A DNA stretch of 64,000 bases, taken from Rhabdornis inornatus (lineage: Eukaryota > Chordata > Aves > Passeriformes > Rhabdornithidae). Positions 12,916 through 26,385 of the stretch are shown here, piece by piece; within the stretch, counting starts at the first letter, position 1; every line of letters begins with the position of its first letter. The notes under the pieces were generated by a model, which saw only the letters and a program-made list of their open reading frames with translations, had not been told where the DNA came from and searched no databases. The stretch lies in assembly GCA_013397075.1 (NCBI GenBank), contig VWZS01009934.1, positions 3,252,305 to 3,316,304 on the forward strand. Reading direction: 5' to 3'. Position numbers and translations under genes: made by a program.

Positions 12916-15900
12916 CTAAAGGAGAAGGAAGGAAAGAAAAAAAGAATGCAAAAACACAGAGAGAGAGATGCAAAGGAATTTGAAATTAAAACCCATGCAT
13001 ACATTATTTAACAGTGAAGTCTTCTTAAAATCTTTGACTATGCCAAGTAGTGAGAGCTCAGAAATATGTACTAAAGCTGTACTAGAGATGTACATTGATG
13101 GCTCCCATTTCAGAATTGTCTCAAAATAGAAGGATGTTAAGGGTGGTCTCTGGGAAAATCTGCAGTCCTCCCACATGTGCACAGTGCACAACAGGCTGCT
13201 TGCAACTTTATGTGTGAAATTTGATTTGATTGGTTCAGCATTCTTAGAAAGATAAGCATCTTGCTATCTAATATCTTTTAAACTCCTCTTTGCCTCAAAG
13301 ACTTCAGTTATAAGCCCCAAAAAGTGCAATCCCTGCTTGATATTGCTGAATGGATCTCACTTTCCAAACCCATTTTTCATCAACCCTTTCTCTAAATGCA
13401 AAACCTAGAATGAGGCAAGTAGGAGTGATCTGGAACAGGGCAACAAGGGCTGAAATGCATGGATAGATAACTCAGTGGTGACTAAACGGAAGCTTGGGAG
13501 AGAAAAAATAGACTAAGCAGAGGCTTGGGGAGAGAATGAGAAATGTGGAGATTGACTGATGGTGAAAGAAAAGGTGATATTGTGAGCAAGAGAGATGTAG
13601 TGAAAACTTGAGTGATCGACAACAATTTAGCTGGGGTAATGAGATCAGTGACTTAGAACAACACAATGGAAAAAAGAAAAGAAGGAAACATGGAAAAGCC
13701 TGTAATACTTGAGCAGCTTGTTAGGATTTGGCAGTGGTCTTCACCATCAAGTCTCCATCGTATCTTGGAGACCAGAAGACATACACAACTATTGAGTGAT
13801 GCAGACTAAATCATCAACCCACGGTGAGAATCTGCAGGATTAGCAAGAGGGCCACACAAGAAAAAATTTATGGAAAAATTAGTCATTCACAGAAATGTAG
13901 GGGCATATTAAAAAAAAAGAAAAAAAACAAGTAAGAGTTTTGAGCCAGGTTCTCATTTGGTGTAATATAGAATAGCTTTTTTGGCACTAATTTAGACTTG
14001 TATTAGCTAACACTAGTTCTGGCCAAACCGTATCTCTGTGTGTGAAAGTAAAAAAGAAAGATTATTGGTATTTTTCATCAGAATAGCAGTTTTATATTTA
14101 TCGGTGACCTTTGGCAGAAAAAATTCCACACTGACAGATAAGATTGCAGTAGGAACAGATGAACTCTCAGCCTACTTAACCAAATTCTTCTGTACCATTA
14201 CACTATGTGGATTCCCAAAAGAACAAAATTCCCTGTAGATGCCTTCCCTCCTTCATTTTACCTCTAAGTTTGTTGTCAGCCTTCTCTTACTTCATAGCAT
14301 TAACATTGTTGTGAATGAAAGAAAACAAACAAGCAAACAAACAAACCTGAAAACAAACCTGCTTATTCTAAGGAGTATCTATTTTACAGACAATGAAATA
14401 TGTAATAAATACAGCAGGGCTGATCTGGAAAATCCGCATTTCTCTTGGATTCATCCAGCTATTTCACTAGCAATACATATTTTACATGGGGTATAGTAGA
14501 ATTTTTACTGCTTTTTATTGTCACCATTTACCTATACAGCTCTCAAAATATAAATTATTAGCTCCTTATACAAAATACTAGAGATAGTAGCCCAAATAAT
14601 CATCAAATTTCAAGGCATGCTGCACAAAGAGTCATTCTGTCTGTTCATCACTGCTGCTCATATCTGAGCTCTTATGCCAAGGATGGGAAACATTAAATAT
14701 TCAGAGAGAATGCTGACAGTAGGCACAGCAATACATTCCGCCCTAACTTCCAGAGTTGTTTCAGTGAGAAAGTTAAACAAAGGGCAAAAGTTGGGATCCT
14801 TTTTGCTTGTGTCACAAATACTAGATTAACACGCTCTTCATCTAGTCCTTTTGGGTCCAATCCTGCTTCTCCTGGACTGGTTCTAGTGCTCTGTACCCTG
14901 AGCTTAATATGACCAGTGAACAGTGAAACCTTCAATAGTGTCCATATCCCAAAGAAAGAGAATGAGTGAGACTGATGGACATTTAAAGGTTATGAAATGT
15001 CACACTTACTAAACATAGATCTGTGTAAAGGAGACTCTTATTTCTTCAGCTTGTGCCTTCAGGTCGCTGAAGACAACACACATCAAAACACAGACTCACT
15101 TAAATAGTGTATAGGAATCACTTCAAAATAAATAAGTTACTTCATGGAAGGCCATCAGGATTCATCTCTCTTTGAATACTATGTTAAACCTGATTGCTAT
15201 GAATTATACATAGCCAGGAACAGGAAATAAAAGTCTGAAGAGTCACAAAAGAAAAATATTTTAAAGTATAAATTGGAGGAAAACACAAAATACCTTCAAA
15301 AAATAAAATAAAAAGGAGAACACAGAAGTAAGGAAACCACACACAATATCCCAGTAAAAGGTGGGACTTGATAAACTTTTCTGTCTCTCATCCCTAATTG
15401 CCTTCCTAACCCCAGGTGCCAAATGCCCAAACCATGATCTCCTCAAAATGGATCCTTGGATTTTCTGTCCTTACTAGGATCATGATTTTTTAACTTTACC
15501 AGGCTATTTAATCTTGCTTCATTGATCTAAAGAACATTTAGGCTACATTTTGCCTTGAGAGCTAAGGATTAATAATCTAGTCCTGACATGCATGACGCAG
15601 CACAGCCAGGGAGAAGCAGTAAGGAAGAGGATATTTCAATGGACCAGGATATAACTGAAGCTGAGAAGGAGATGGTGGTCCAAAGTTTCCATGGACTGAG
15701 GCTTATAAACTTTAAGCATAGCTAAAAGCTTCAAAGTCAGTGAGTTACTAAAGAAGTTAATGTTCCTTGGTTTTTAGCTTTTATTTAGATGTGAAAATAT
15801 GAATTCCAAGTTCAGCAAGAAAATTAAAGACGTCACAAACATTCACAGGAAATGAAGAACAATCTACTTCTGGTGTTACAGAGGTCATCAGATGTTAGAA

Positions 15901-18900
15901 AGAAAACTTCAGCGTTCTGAACCTCAGGAAACGCCAAACTGATTTCCCGAGTTTTCCCTCTAAAACTGGAAAAGTCTGTTGGGAGTTGGAGTTCTTCAAC
16001 CGCTCTCCTCGGTTCAAGACAAGCTCAAGTTTTGGCTCATTTGCCAAGTTCAAGGCAAATGAGATCACCAACAACAACCATAATATGGAATCCCAGAATC
16101 CTTTTCAGAACAGACACATGTTGCCTTGCAGTTTTCAGGACAGCCAGAATTATCAATGATATGGCTGTGCAAGAATTGCCTGGCTTCATGACACAGTTGA
16201 TGGTTACATCAGCAAAGACTGTGACAGTTACACAGCTCCAGGTTTGATTTTCTTTTCTTTTTTTTTTTTTAAAGCAAACATATCTGTTTTTAATTCAGTA
16301 TCCAGGATAAAAGGCCATGTTCCTTTGTTGAAATAGATGGAAGGCTGTGTTCCAGTGTATGTTGAAAAGACAAACTTTGGATTCCCTACTCTTGTATTCA
16401 CTGCTCTCTAACTGGATTATCTGAGCTGGCTTTCCATTTTCTCACATTGAGCACTTCAAATTGCAGAAGGCAGGCAAACAGTGAACAGTGTTCACATCCA
16501 ACATGGTGATAATGTGCTTGTTGTTTTAACACTTTCTGATGATTAAAAAGCCATACAAGTATGCGCTCATCACAGAACACCACTACTCCAGTCAGACTGC
16601 TTTGCAAAGCTCTTTTTTACTATGTGGATTAGTCTAAAGCTACAAACCCGTGCTACATAGGCTACAGTTAGAAAAATACTTTTACTTCCATAATAAATTA
16701 CCTATTATGCAATTACAGGATCCCTGTGGATGCTGATTAAATCAAATAAACTTCTCCATTCAAGGAGTACAGAGCATTTGTGAAGCCATAAACATGTGTT
16801 TCCATGACCCTTGCTCTGCAGAGCAGGGCCCCAGGACTTTTTATAAACAAACTAAATGCAGTTTAGGTTTTTTAGCAATCATGTGGAAGTCCCTGGAGTA
16901 TTTATTGTACAACACTTTTTTAAACTGCCAAATTGAGATAGAGAACAGGCAAGGAAACAGTGCAGCTCCTGTGGCAGCTATGGCAGCTACAGTTGTGGCC
17001 AGGGCCAGAATGTCCATTAGCTACTTTGGGGGCCGCTTTTTCAACATCCAACTTTTAAATGTTTCATCTGGTACAGTATAAACACAACTGCACAGAGATA
17101 TCCTCTAGTCCCAGGGATGTATTTACTAACAGGAAGCCTTAACTCTAATCTAAACCTCATTTTTGCTACAGAGCACTCCTTGCTTTGTACCTACTTTTAA
17201 TACTATTGTGTCTTTAAACACAAATTTGCTCATTTCTTGACTTTTCAATTCTAAAGGGGACACAAATGAAGCCCTTCAAAAATTTAAATACCAACAGCAA
17301 CAAAATTTAATTATCCAGAATTATTACAACTAAGGGGATGTAAATCTCACAACTTCCATCCCCGTGAATACATTGCATTAATTATTGAGACATCTCAAGC
17401 ATGCACTGCTAAGCTCACAAGAGTAAGTTCCCGTGGGGATTCAGGTGCTTCTTCCTTCTGCCTGGCTCATAAAGGTTGTAAAAATAACCTCATTTCAGTA
17501 TTTTGACATTTCCTCCCAGCCAGTACCAGGAAACAAACAGAGAAGAGTGGGAGTGTTACACTTTTCTTGCTGTAGCATTCCAGACGTCAGCACAGACTTC
17601 TAACCCCTGCTGCTGATAGCTCGCCAGATTGTCTCAAGGGGGCTGGATTGTCTTCATGATGCCCCACAGCTTGGCTGTCCTGGGGCTCACAGTCACACCA
17701 TCCTGCTGACACTGCCTCTGTAAAATTGTGATTCTCTCAAGATATCACCACCTAGAACTACTTCTTTACCTCTGATCAGAGATTTTTATTCCATACCCGT
17801 GATAAAGTAACACAGATAGGATTTATTTGACATCTAAGTGTGTTAAAACCACTAGGCCCAGGTTTCTGGACTTCCCATTTCAAAAAGCCCCTGTAATGAA
17901 CAGCTTGGTTTAGGAATTATCTGAGAAAAGATATTGGATTCCATTTAATCAGCAGAACACTAGAAATAGACTCTCTTTCTCCTATCACACTTAGCTCAAT
18001 TGCCTCTGCAGCCACTTAGCTACTGCATTCAACCCATCATGACTGAGTTCCTATTAATAAGTTTGCTCTAAAAATCTTCTTTTCCCCCTTAAAAAAGATC
18101 TTCAACCTTTATCTTTATATATAAGATAGTTGCAGCAGTAGGAAGAATTAATAACTTACTTCCTTTTAGAAACAGCACATGCGCAAGTGCGTATAGAAAA
18201 AATAATCAAAGTAACACAATATTCCTTAGACAGACCCAGCTGTGAGCACAAAAGCTGGAAAAGAAACTAAACTGCTACTTCTTTTACCATCAAACTGCAA
18301 GCCTTTAATGTGATAGAAATGACTGTAGTTTTAACCTGAGGTCAATACTAAACCACATTAACACAATCATTTATTGAATTTTCACTTTTGCAAGAAAGCG
18401 TAGAACTCCACTGTTGTTCTGAAAGCACATGAGAAGCGGATGTCCTTGCTTTTCCTGCCACAGAAGAGATTCAAACATTTCTACATAAACAACTCCCACA
18501 TGTCACTGAGCTTGATTCCTACAGAAATGGGTCTGCTTAGCAAGAGTATCTCATTTAAGGTCATCTTGTGTGAAGTACATGGGGTCTACAGAAATCCAGA
18601 GGGGAACACCAGGCTACCCAGACATGGGGGTGGGCATGGAGAGGGGCTGCAGGCTTCAGGCTGGGATAGAAGAAGGACACTGTATGAATTCAGGGGAAGA
18701 CCCTGCTAAATGAGCTGAACTCATCAGCTGTGGGACTGCAGTGAACATTTTGGAAGGTGTGACATTAATGAGATAGAAGTATCTTGGAATTTAGGCAGTT
18801 CATTTTAATAATTTACATTACTCAGATGAATCACTGAAAAAAAATTCTAAATTGACTTTAAGTCATATAGATCTTACTGAAAAATTTTATCACTGGTACA

Positions 18901-21900
18901 TCTTAAGTGTGCTAAAGTTTGGGTTAAAGGCCTACGCAGAAAGATAGATGTAGATCAGAAAAAACTTTCAATGTGTTTGCAGTGATTTTTAGTGATAAAT
19001 GCCATACATACACCTCCACAGTAAAATCTCCCGTGGGAAAGAGTGACTCATTACAACAACAACAAAAAAAAGGATCAGCTATTAACTGAAGCACACAGGG
19101 ACAGAAGCATTTAGCAAGTCAAAGGAAATGAAAAATAAATTAATAAAGACAAGCACAGTTCTGAATCAGGATAACAGGAAGGCAACTCATTAAATCCTGT
19201 ATACAATAGATATTGTACTGAGAGAACCAGAGATTATTTCACTTCCCAAAGTACCCATCGCACCCAAGCAAACACTGAGTGATTTTAGCACACAACTCAC
19301 TGGGACAATATTGAAATACAGTTTCACATCTTGACTTCAGAAGGTTGTCAGACACAGAAGCCAAATGCAAAAGAGAGGGGAACTCACAGGCAGAGTTCAG
19401 TGGTTTGGCCTGAGACAATTAAACACTTCTTTTTTAGTGAAAAGGAAATAGGAAGAGTTGGGTTATGACTACAAGGCACAATGCAGTTAACTGAGCTAGA
19501 GCAGATATGCACAGCACCCATATGGAGTAATTCCTGGCTGAAGAAATATACGTACTGTAGCAGTATGCATCTTGCTAAGAAGGAGAATAAATAGCCCAAC
19601 CACGGCGGTGTGGTTGTTTGTGAACCAAAGTGACTTGGGTACTTCTCCAGTACCACCCTGAAGAACCCCAGACTACTGGGATGAATAGTAGAATGGGATG
19701 TCTAATCTACAAGAGGATCCAAAGTCACTTATCTTCTGTCTTACAGAACAACGTTTAAAGAAAGATGTGTGTTTTTACTCCCAAACTATCAGAGAAATTA
19801 ATTCTAGAGGAGGAAACATTGTATTGACGCAAAAGAGCAGAAGAACTTAAACGGTTATAATGCAGCTGTGAGTATATGTGCAATATAAATCAGATGTTTT
19901 CTAACTATCAGAAAAGCAAAATTACAGAGCAGGGTCATTTCTGAAACAAAGGGATGAAGGAAAATTGCCCTGTTTTCAAGATGGTGCCTTCTACCTTCCA
20001 GAGGGAACTGTGTGATACATCTGCCTACAGCAACAGCAGACTAAATTCTGCGAGCCAAGAGATTCCTTCTCCTACTGTGTTATTCATCACTTAGGCTGTC
20101 CAAAGGCAATAGTATTCCAGGATTTTAATCTCCCGGTTAATAACTGTATCTCAAAAATTGGAAGGGAGAACAGTTAGTGACCCCAGTGAAGAGCTGCCAC
20201 AAGAAGAATTGCATCCTGTCGCGTTTCTTCCCAGAACAGGACAAGTGCACACCAAAGTTTCCTGCCCAGCAGGCTGGCAGCCTTTGGTAACACACAACAC
20301 ACTGCTCTATGTAATGTCATGTAGCTGCAGCCTGCTGTAGTGTAATTACATATTTGTGTTAAGACTTATCCAAGGACATGTGCATCAAACCAAGGAGCTA
20401 ATGTAACTTGTAAACTTTTGACCCTTGTTAAGATGAGATGCATTAGAATTGTTACTGAGGGAGGCAGCTGTGTAAGCTCTGGCAAACTTCACCACTACAA
20501 ACATCACAAGCAAAGAGATAAGGGAAACTCATCTACTCTTTTTAAACCACAGAGAAAAAAAAGTTTTAAATCCTGTTTATACCATGTTCAAAGCACACAA
20601 AGACCAAGTGGGTTTGACCAGTTCTCCAGAGTCAGAACCAGAGAAACATTAATAACCAATTAGAAAAAGTAAGCTACTGCTGTGCTTAATATGGACAACA
20701 AGAAGAAAAAAGATGAGAAATAATAGAGGCATCATCAGGAAGCTCAAAGAATCCAAAACATTCCAACCCTCTCTAAGAAGTTATTTTTCCACAATATTTC
20801 CCACAGTAGCAATAATTTTCTTTCTCAGAAGAGAAGGAAATATTGAAAGAGAAGTTGCATATGGGAAGAAGATGTTTAGAGAAATCGGGGCCAAAATATC
20901 CCATGTCAATGACCACTAATCGAGTCAGGTGAATGTTTGATACTGGTAAAATCTAATTAAATTAAGACACAAGCACAAAGCAATAAATCATCTAAGGAGA
21001 CATATACCCATCACAGGCTTCAAGAAAAATGGAATGGTTCTGTAGACAAGGTCATGGGCACCACTGTAAACTGCTTAAGGCAGGTTACATCCGGAGGCAA
21101 GAAAAATGCAACTGCAAAGACTGAGACATCAGACCTTTCTCAGAGCTGTTCACTTCCCTTATGCAGGACATTCAGGTAGGTGATATGCTGGGTGAATTGC
21201 TCAACCCTAAAATCTCTGGACCTAATAATCAATGTCATAATATTATCATTTAAATCAACAGTAAGACCTTGCCTGAAATGCTGAGGAACTGATAATCTCT
21301 GTAGCTCAAAAGAATATTGCAGAACTATAGTTTGTTCAGAAAATAAAGTAATTAAAATGACAAAAGAAATGTAAAAAACCCCAGAGATTGCTTAGCCTTA
21401 AAAGGTCAAATAGAGAAGATAATAAATACATTTGATTTCCCTTACACCATCTCACTCTGATTTCTTACATGTAATACAAGGGACCTTCCATAAAATTAAA
21501 GAGTGTTAAATTCAAAATAAAATCAAAGAACACTTATTAAATTGTGGAAGTCCTTGCTTCATGACTCCACTGAAGCCAAGAAATTAATGAGGTTTTAAAA
21601 GAGCCTGGGTAATTATATGTTTAACAGGATTACTCAGAGTAGCTATAATTATAAACAACTTTTTTTGGAAGGGATTTGAAACCACATGTTTTAGGACTAA
21701 AGTAATTTTCACACTAGGACAGATCAGTATAAACTGTAACATTGCAAAAGGGTATTCTCTTATTTGCTGTTGTTCTTATGCAGCAGGTACCAGTTATTTC
21801 AGCATAAGGATACTGGTTCAAATGCGTAATTGCTCTGCTAGAAAGTCCTTGGACAATGCAGGGGACATGGGCAGTTCTCAGACTCTGTCTGGTCTGTCCT

Positions 21901-24900
21901 GTACGGAATTTATTGCAGTTACACTTGGAGACCTGGACCAAATGAGAGCTCCCAGTGCACTACATGTTTGATGCAGGCAGAGGACAAACAGCCTGTCACT
22001 GTTTAGAAGGACAAAGCTGGAGAACCAAGGATTTTTAGTGCTTCTGTGTGCCAAGGGACACAGGAGCCGAGAGACAGATGAAGTAATAGACTTGAGGACA
22101 CAAACCAAGTTCATGGCCAAAGCGAGAACCATGCTGGTCCTCCTGATTCCAGCCCAGTATTTTGACTCCAGGCCAAGCTCTCCTCACATTCTTCTCAAAC
22201 TTTAGTTTATTTAAGAAAAAAATTCCTCTGTTTTCTTTTTCTTTTTTTTCTCTTTTGAGATCCCAAACTGATCTCCGACTTCTGCAGAAAAGAGGATAGG
22301 TGGGAGATTTTGGATCAAGCTTGCCCCAGATTATGAGACAAAGTAAGGACCCAATAGTCCTCTTCGATTTCTAGGAGATCATGTATGAGAAACAAGCTTC
22401 AATGGGCAAGGCAGCAACTGCCTTGGGAGGAAGTTGCATTGAAAACTACAACTTTTTTTTCAATTAAGATCAACACCTCTTCTAAAGTTTAAGTTGTGCA
22501 ATTGCAGAAGGATTTTCCTTCCTGCCACTGTCACTTAAAACATTAAGCAATTCATCCACAGTCTCCAGAAAAGGCTACTTCCTTTCTAATACCTATCAGA
22601 CTGCATGTACTGTATCTGCATTTTAGCACATAAACTACCATCTGCTCCAAATCAGAAATGTCAAACTTTCATCTGCAGCTGGGAGTTAACTGTTGTTTCT
22701 TATTTTCTTCCACCATTCACACCTTGTGACTGGCATTGTGCTTTTCGGCATTTGCAACCCAGGCCTGTCTCCAGCTGAATTCACCTGCTTTAAATTTTCT
22801 GAGCCCTAATAAAAAGGGCCTGCAGACACGTTTGCTCCAAGTGTGCAACCATTTAGGGGTGGTAATGAGTTGGACTGCAGCCTGGTATCTGGCAGACCTT
22901 CCTACTCCATGACTCACTGTTAATTAAAACCACACTCTTTGCTTATTCCTGGGATAGCATTACTTACAAATAATTGAGAGTCTCACTGCCTTAGAGCCTC
23001 CTCCCCCAGTTCTGTTCTGTAGAATAAACTTTTCTGATGGAGATCTGTTTCCCTTATAGTTGGATGCAGTGTAATGGAGAAAGACATCCATTTTGCAATG
23101 AATCCTTGCTGTTCTTAATTTGGATTCTGATACTTTTTCTTGTTTTGAATTGCATCTCAATCCACAAGCAATCTGATCCATCGTGGCTGGTTTCTCTAGG
23201 CTACTGCCATGCCAATATGCAGCACACAAACTACTGCTCAACGGGAGGCATTTTTACAGCATGCCTATATATCAACTGAAAAGTGATGGGCTCACACAGA
23301 CCTCTAAAAAGGTCAATTTTAGCAGTATTAAACCAATTATTTAATAGATTTTCCTATACAGAAATGTTGGAAGGAGCAAATAGATTAACCTTTCTTTTTT
23401 AATTAAGACTATTTTGATAGTATTTCACTCTCTCTCAAAGCAAAGAGGTCTGGGAATCATTCAATGTAAATAATTTAATGCAAGAAAGTAAAGCTGCAAG
23501 ACACTGCTTTGGCTTGGAAGTGCTGATTTCTTGATTTATAGAACCATCTGTGGCTAGACATCTATCAACCTGAAAAGTTACCTCTCTAAAGGCTCTGCTA
23601 AGGCTGTTTAAATCAGCTGATGCATTCTTAACAAAATCTACTACCGCAAACTTCTAAGGAGTGGTGGCAGGAACTCTCAGCAGCAGCCCTTCAACTCTAG
23701 AATTGGCTACAGGACTGGTCTAACAAACCCAGGACTATTTCCCTTGGAGGTACAGTACCAAGCTCAGCATTTTTCTGAAGTGTCTTTTTGTAGGACAGTT
23801 GTTGCTGCAACTCAGTTTGTGTTCTAATTCAATGGAGTTACAGCATCAGTAACGAGCTGCACCAACACAGAACCACAGGCATCAGTCAGCTCATGCAGAA
23901 TTCAAAGAACTGGACACTTACTAAGTCTTCCCTTTTCCATTGTACTCTACCAAGATAGAATTGAAAATTACAGGAAACCTACACAGTTTGGACTCATTTT
24001 AAACCATGTCAACATTCTCCCAAATTCAGACACTCAGTGGCCTGATTTGCATATGCATTAGGTTCCTTACAGTCAGTCCTGCCAAATACATATTCCTAGC
24101 AGACTCAGCTGCTTCTGTCTACTCCTCCTAACTAGCAGAAATGATTCCAGGATGTTATTTGCAGACACCTAGAAAGAGAAAACTGAAGGTTGGAAAAATG
24201 TGTTTAATTGCTATTTGATTTTCCACACTCCATTTCACTCCATCTTTAAAAAGCTAGCAGATTACTCTGATGGAGGTTCATCATTTCAGCTGTGAAGGGC
24301 AGAATTCCTTAAAGTATTTGGGATCCCCTCACATAACAGAAAATATCATCCCTTTTTTAAAAAATGTCTGTGATAGAGCTTTGGGTGTCACTAAATCTAA
24401 ACACAGCTGCTATGTTCACTAAATATTCTGCAATACACGCAGTTTACAGAACATAAATAATATTCACTGGGTTTTGATGTGAAGAAAAAAAAACCCCATA
24501 TTTAGACATATTTCTATTTGCCCAGTATTCGTATTTCTCTGCAGAGTTTTCTTCTCTCCCTCCTTCCCTTCTGGAATACTCTTGCCTTGGCATTGAGGTA
24601 GCCAGTCCAGGACCAGCCCAATATAAAGCTACACTCTGTGCTATGCAATCAGTGTTTGTTAGCACAGTTTTTTCCTTGCACTGTAGGGAAATGACTATTG
24701 AAGCCTGCCTGGAAGCCAGCACCCACCCTCCTCAGGACACTGAGCTCCCTTTGACCCAGGCTCCAGGCTCAGGCTCACTTCTGAACCAAAGAAAAAGAGA
24801 ATATATAAACATCATCAATCTGGTTTCAGAGGAACCAAACTATACCCATCTTTCTTCTGAGTTTCTGCCATCAGATTACTCCTGTTTTGTTCTTGTGAAT

Positions 24901-26222
24901 ACTTAGAAGATCAAGAGCACCAAAGAAGTCTGTTTTGGAGCTTACTTTGGTAAAATAAAACTTATTTAAGAGGAGAGCTGAACACAAACCGTGCTAATAA
25001 AGCCACACTTCTTTCCCTTTCTGGGTATCGCCCAAGGTTGTAGCCTGCTGCAAAATCCATTTTGCACAGCTTCAACGATGAAGCAGATTTAAAGCTGATA
25101 AAACCAGGTTCCAGGAGACACAAAGCTTTGCATATGCACATCAGACCAAACCCTACATATCCTCCAATGTGCAGTTAAAAAGCTGCAACCTTCAGGCAAT
25201 CCTCAGCTGCCAGGAGAGCCCATAAGAATTCCAACTGCAACTGAGTATAAAGCACAGTCCTGATATTGATCTCTCATGTGCTAGAAACTTGACCAGCTTC
25301 TGGCACTGCCAGATTCCAGACAACCTGGCAACACGCAGAGGCCTCTTTTTACTCTACACAGTGGCACCAAAATGGGCAACTGATCCCCCTAAATATTTCA
25401 CCCACTTCAAAGTTCAATTTCTATTTGAAATGAGCAAGCTGAAATTGTCTTCCCTAAAACTGGTGTTTTGAGAGTAAAGAAGAAAACATTCCACACATAT
25501 GTAAAGGAAGACAGAAAATGAGCCCCAAGCCGTGCTAGACAGTCTGATAAAAAACATGTTAAGATTAGTAGTAGGAATTTCTCTGCACCCTGGCCCGAAT
25601 TCCCACTGTGGCTTTTTATATTATAGAATTGTTTTCCTCTTTCTGTGGATTTTCTGGTTTTGGTATCTCTGCTTCTCTTCTCCCCACTAGTAAAAGACAC
25701 AGCAAACACATCAACACTTCCAGCTAAGTCATTTCCCCAAATCATTCTCAATCACACTCGGTATGATCAAAGTTCTAGACAACTCCTTCCATGAACTTAA
25801 AACACAGTCTCTCTTCCATTCTTTAAGAGTAAATTATGATAATCACTCAGATGCTGCTGTTATACTTGGGTAACAAATTTGGAAATAGGAGTGCTACCTA
25901 AGAAACTGAGCATTGTATGTAGCAGATCCACCTTGTCAGATTTAACCAGCAGCTCTAGTGAAGAACAACTTGTGATGGACTGTCATGATTATTTCTTAAC
26001 TCAAAATTATTGGAAAAATCCTGTAGCATATCTACCACTTTTCATATTCTGCTTTGTTCTCTTAACATAATAACTTTAGAATTTTCCACTTCAAAACAAA
26101 TAATTTCATTTCCTGAAAGAAAGTTTACTTCTTAACATAGCCAGCCCTCACGAAACCATTTCAGAACACAGGAATGTCAAAGCTCACTAAAAGCCAAACA
26201 GATAGAAATGTGTATTTGATAC
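12916..26222 (-). other. PIEZO2: PIEZO2 intron, 13,307 bp
   Basis: This phase-0 intron lies between the 163-nt and 211-nt exons. It is mostly unremarkable AT-rich sequence. The only repeats I can name are a short (AAAC)n run at 14321-14357 and scattered A or T runs. The many 60-95 residue open frames here have no family match I recognise, no shared codon bias and no splice context, and are read as chance. Confidence 0.88.
14321..14357 (+). repeat. (AAAC)n simple repeat
   Basis: About nine imperfect CAAA units (gaaaacaaacaagcaaacaa and on), followed by a short echo 'cctgaaaacaaacctg'. Confidence 0.85.
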
Positions 26223-26385
26223 CATCTCCTCATTTTCAAATTGCATGTTGCACTGTGCTGCATCCTCGGTTACTGGCTTCTGAAACATGTTGCGGCAGAT
26301 GAGCCATATTGTCAGACTAGCAATGAACATCCCAATATCTGGTACAAATAGTCTGATCACGTTCCCAGCATCTGCTCCTTTCACA
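26223..26385 (-). CDS. PIEZO2: PIEZO2 coding exon, 163 nt (about residues 110-164)
   Basis: The exon starts with one base that completes the Ser codon left open by the 43-nt exon. It then encodes 54 residues running from VKGADAGN through FVPDIGMFIASLTIWLICRN to FENEEM and ends in phase 0. The segment from about FVPDIGMF to IWLIC is a hydrophobic membrane helix of the first blade unit; the following QKPVTEDAAQ..FENEE is polar and acidic and probably cytosolic. The acceptor has a long pyrimidine tract ending cccatacag. The donor, ATG|GTATCA, is weak: it lacks the usual A at +4 and G at +5. If the exon is not cut there, reading continues for 11 codons to an in-frame stop at 26187-26189. The match to mammalian PIEZO2 is high across the exon; the KGADAGN and PDIGMFIASLTIWL blocks are diagnostic against PIEZO1. 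Confidence 0.95.
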
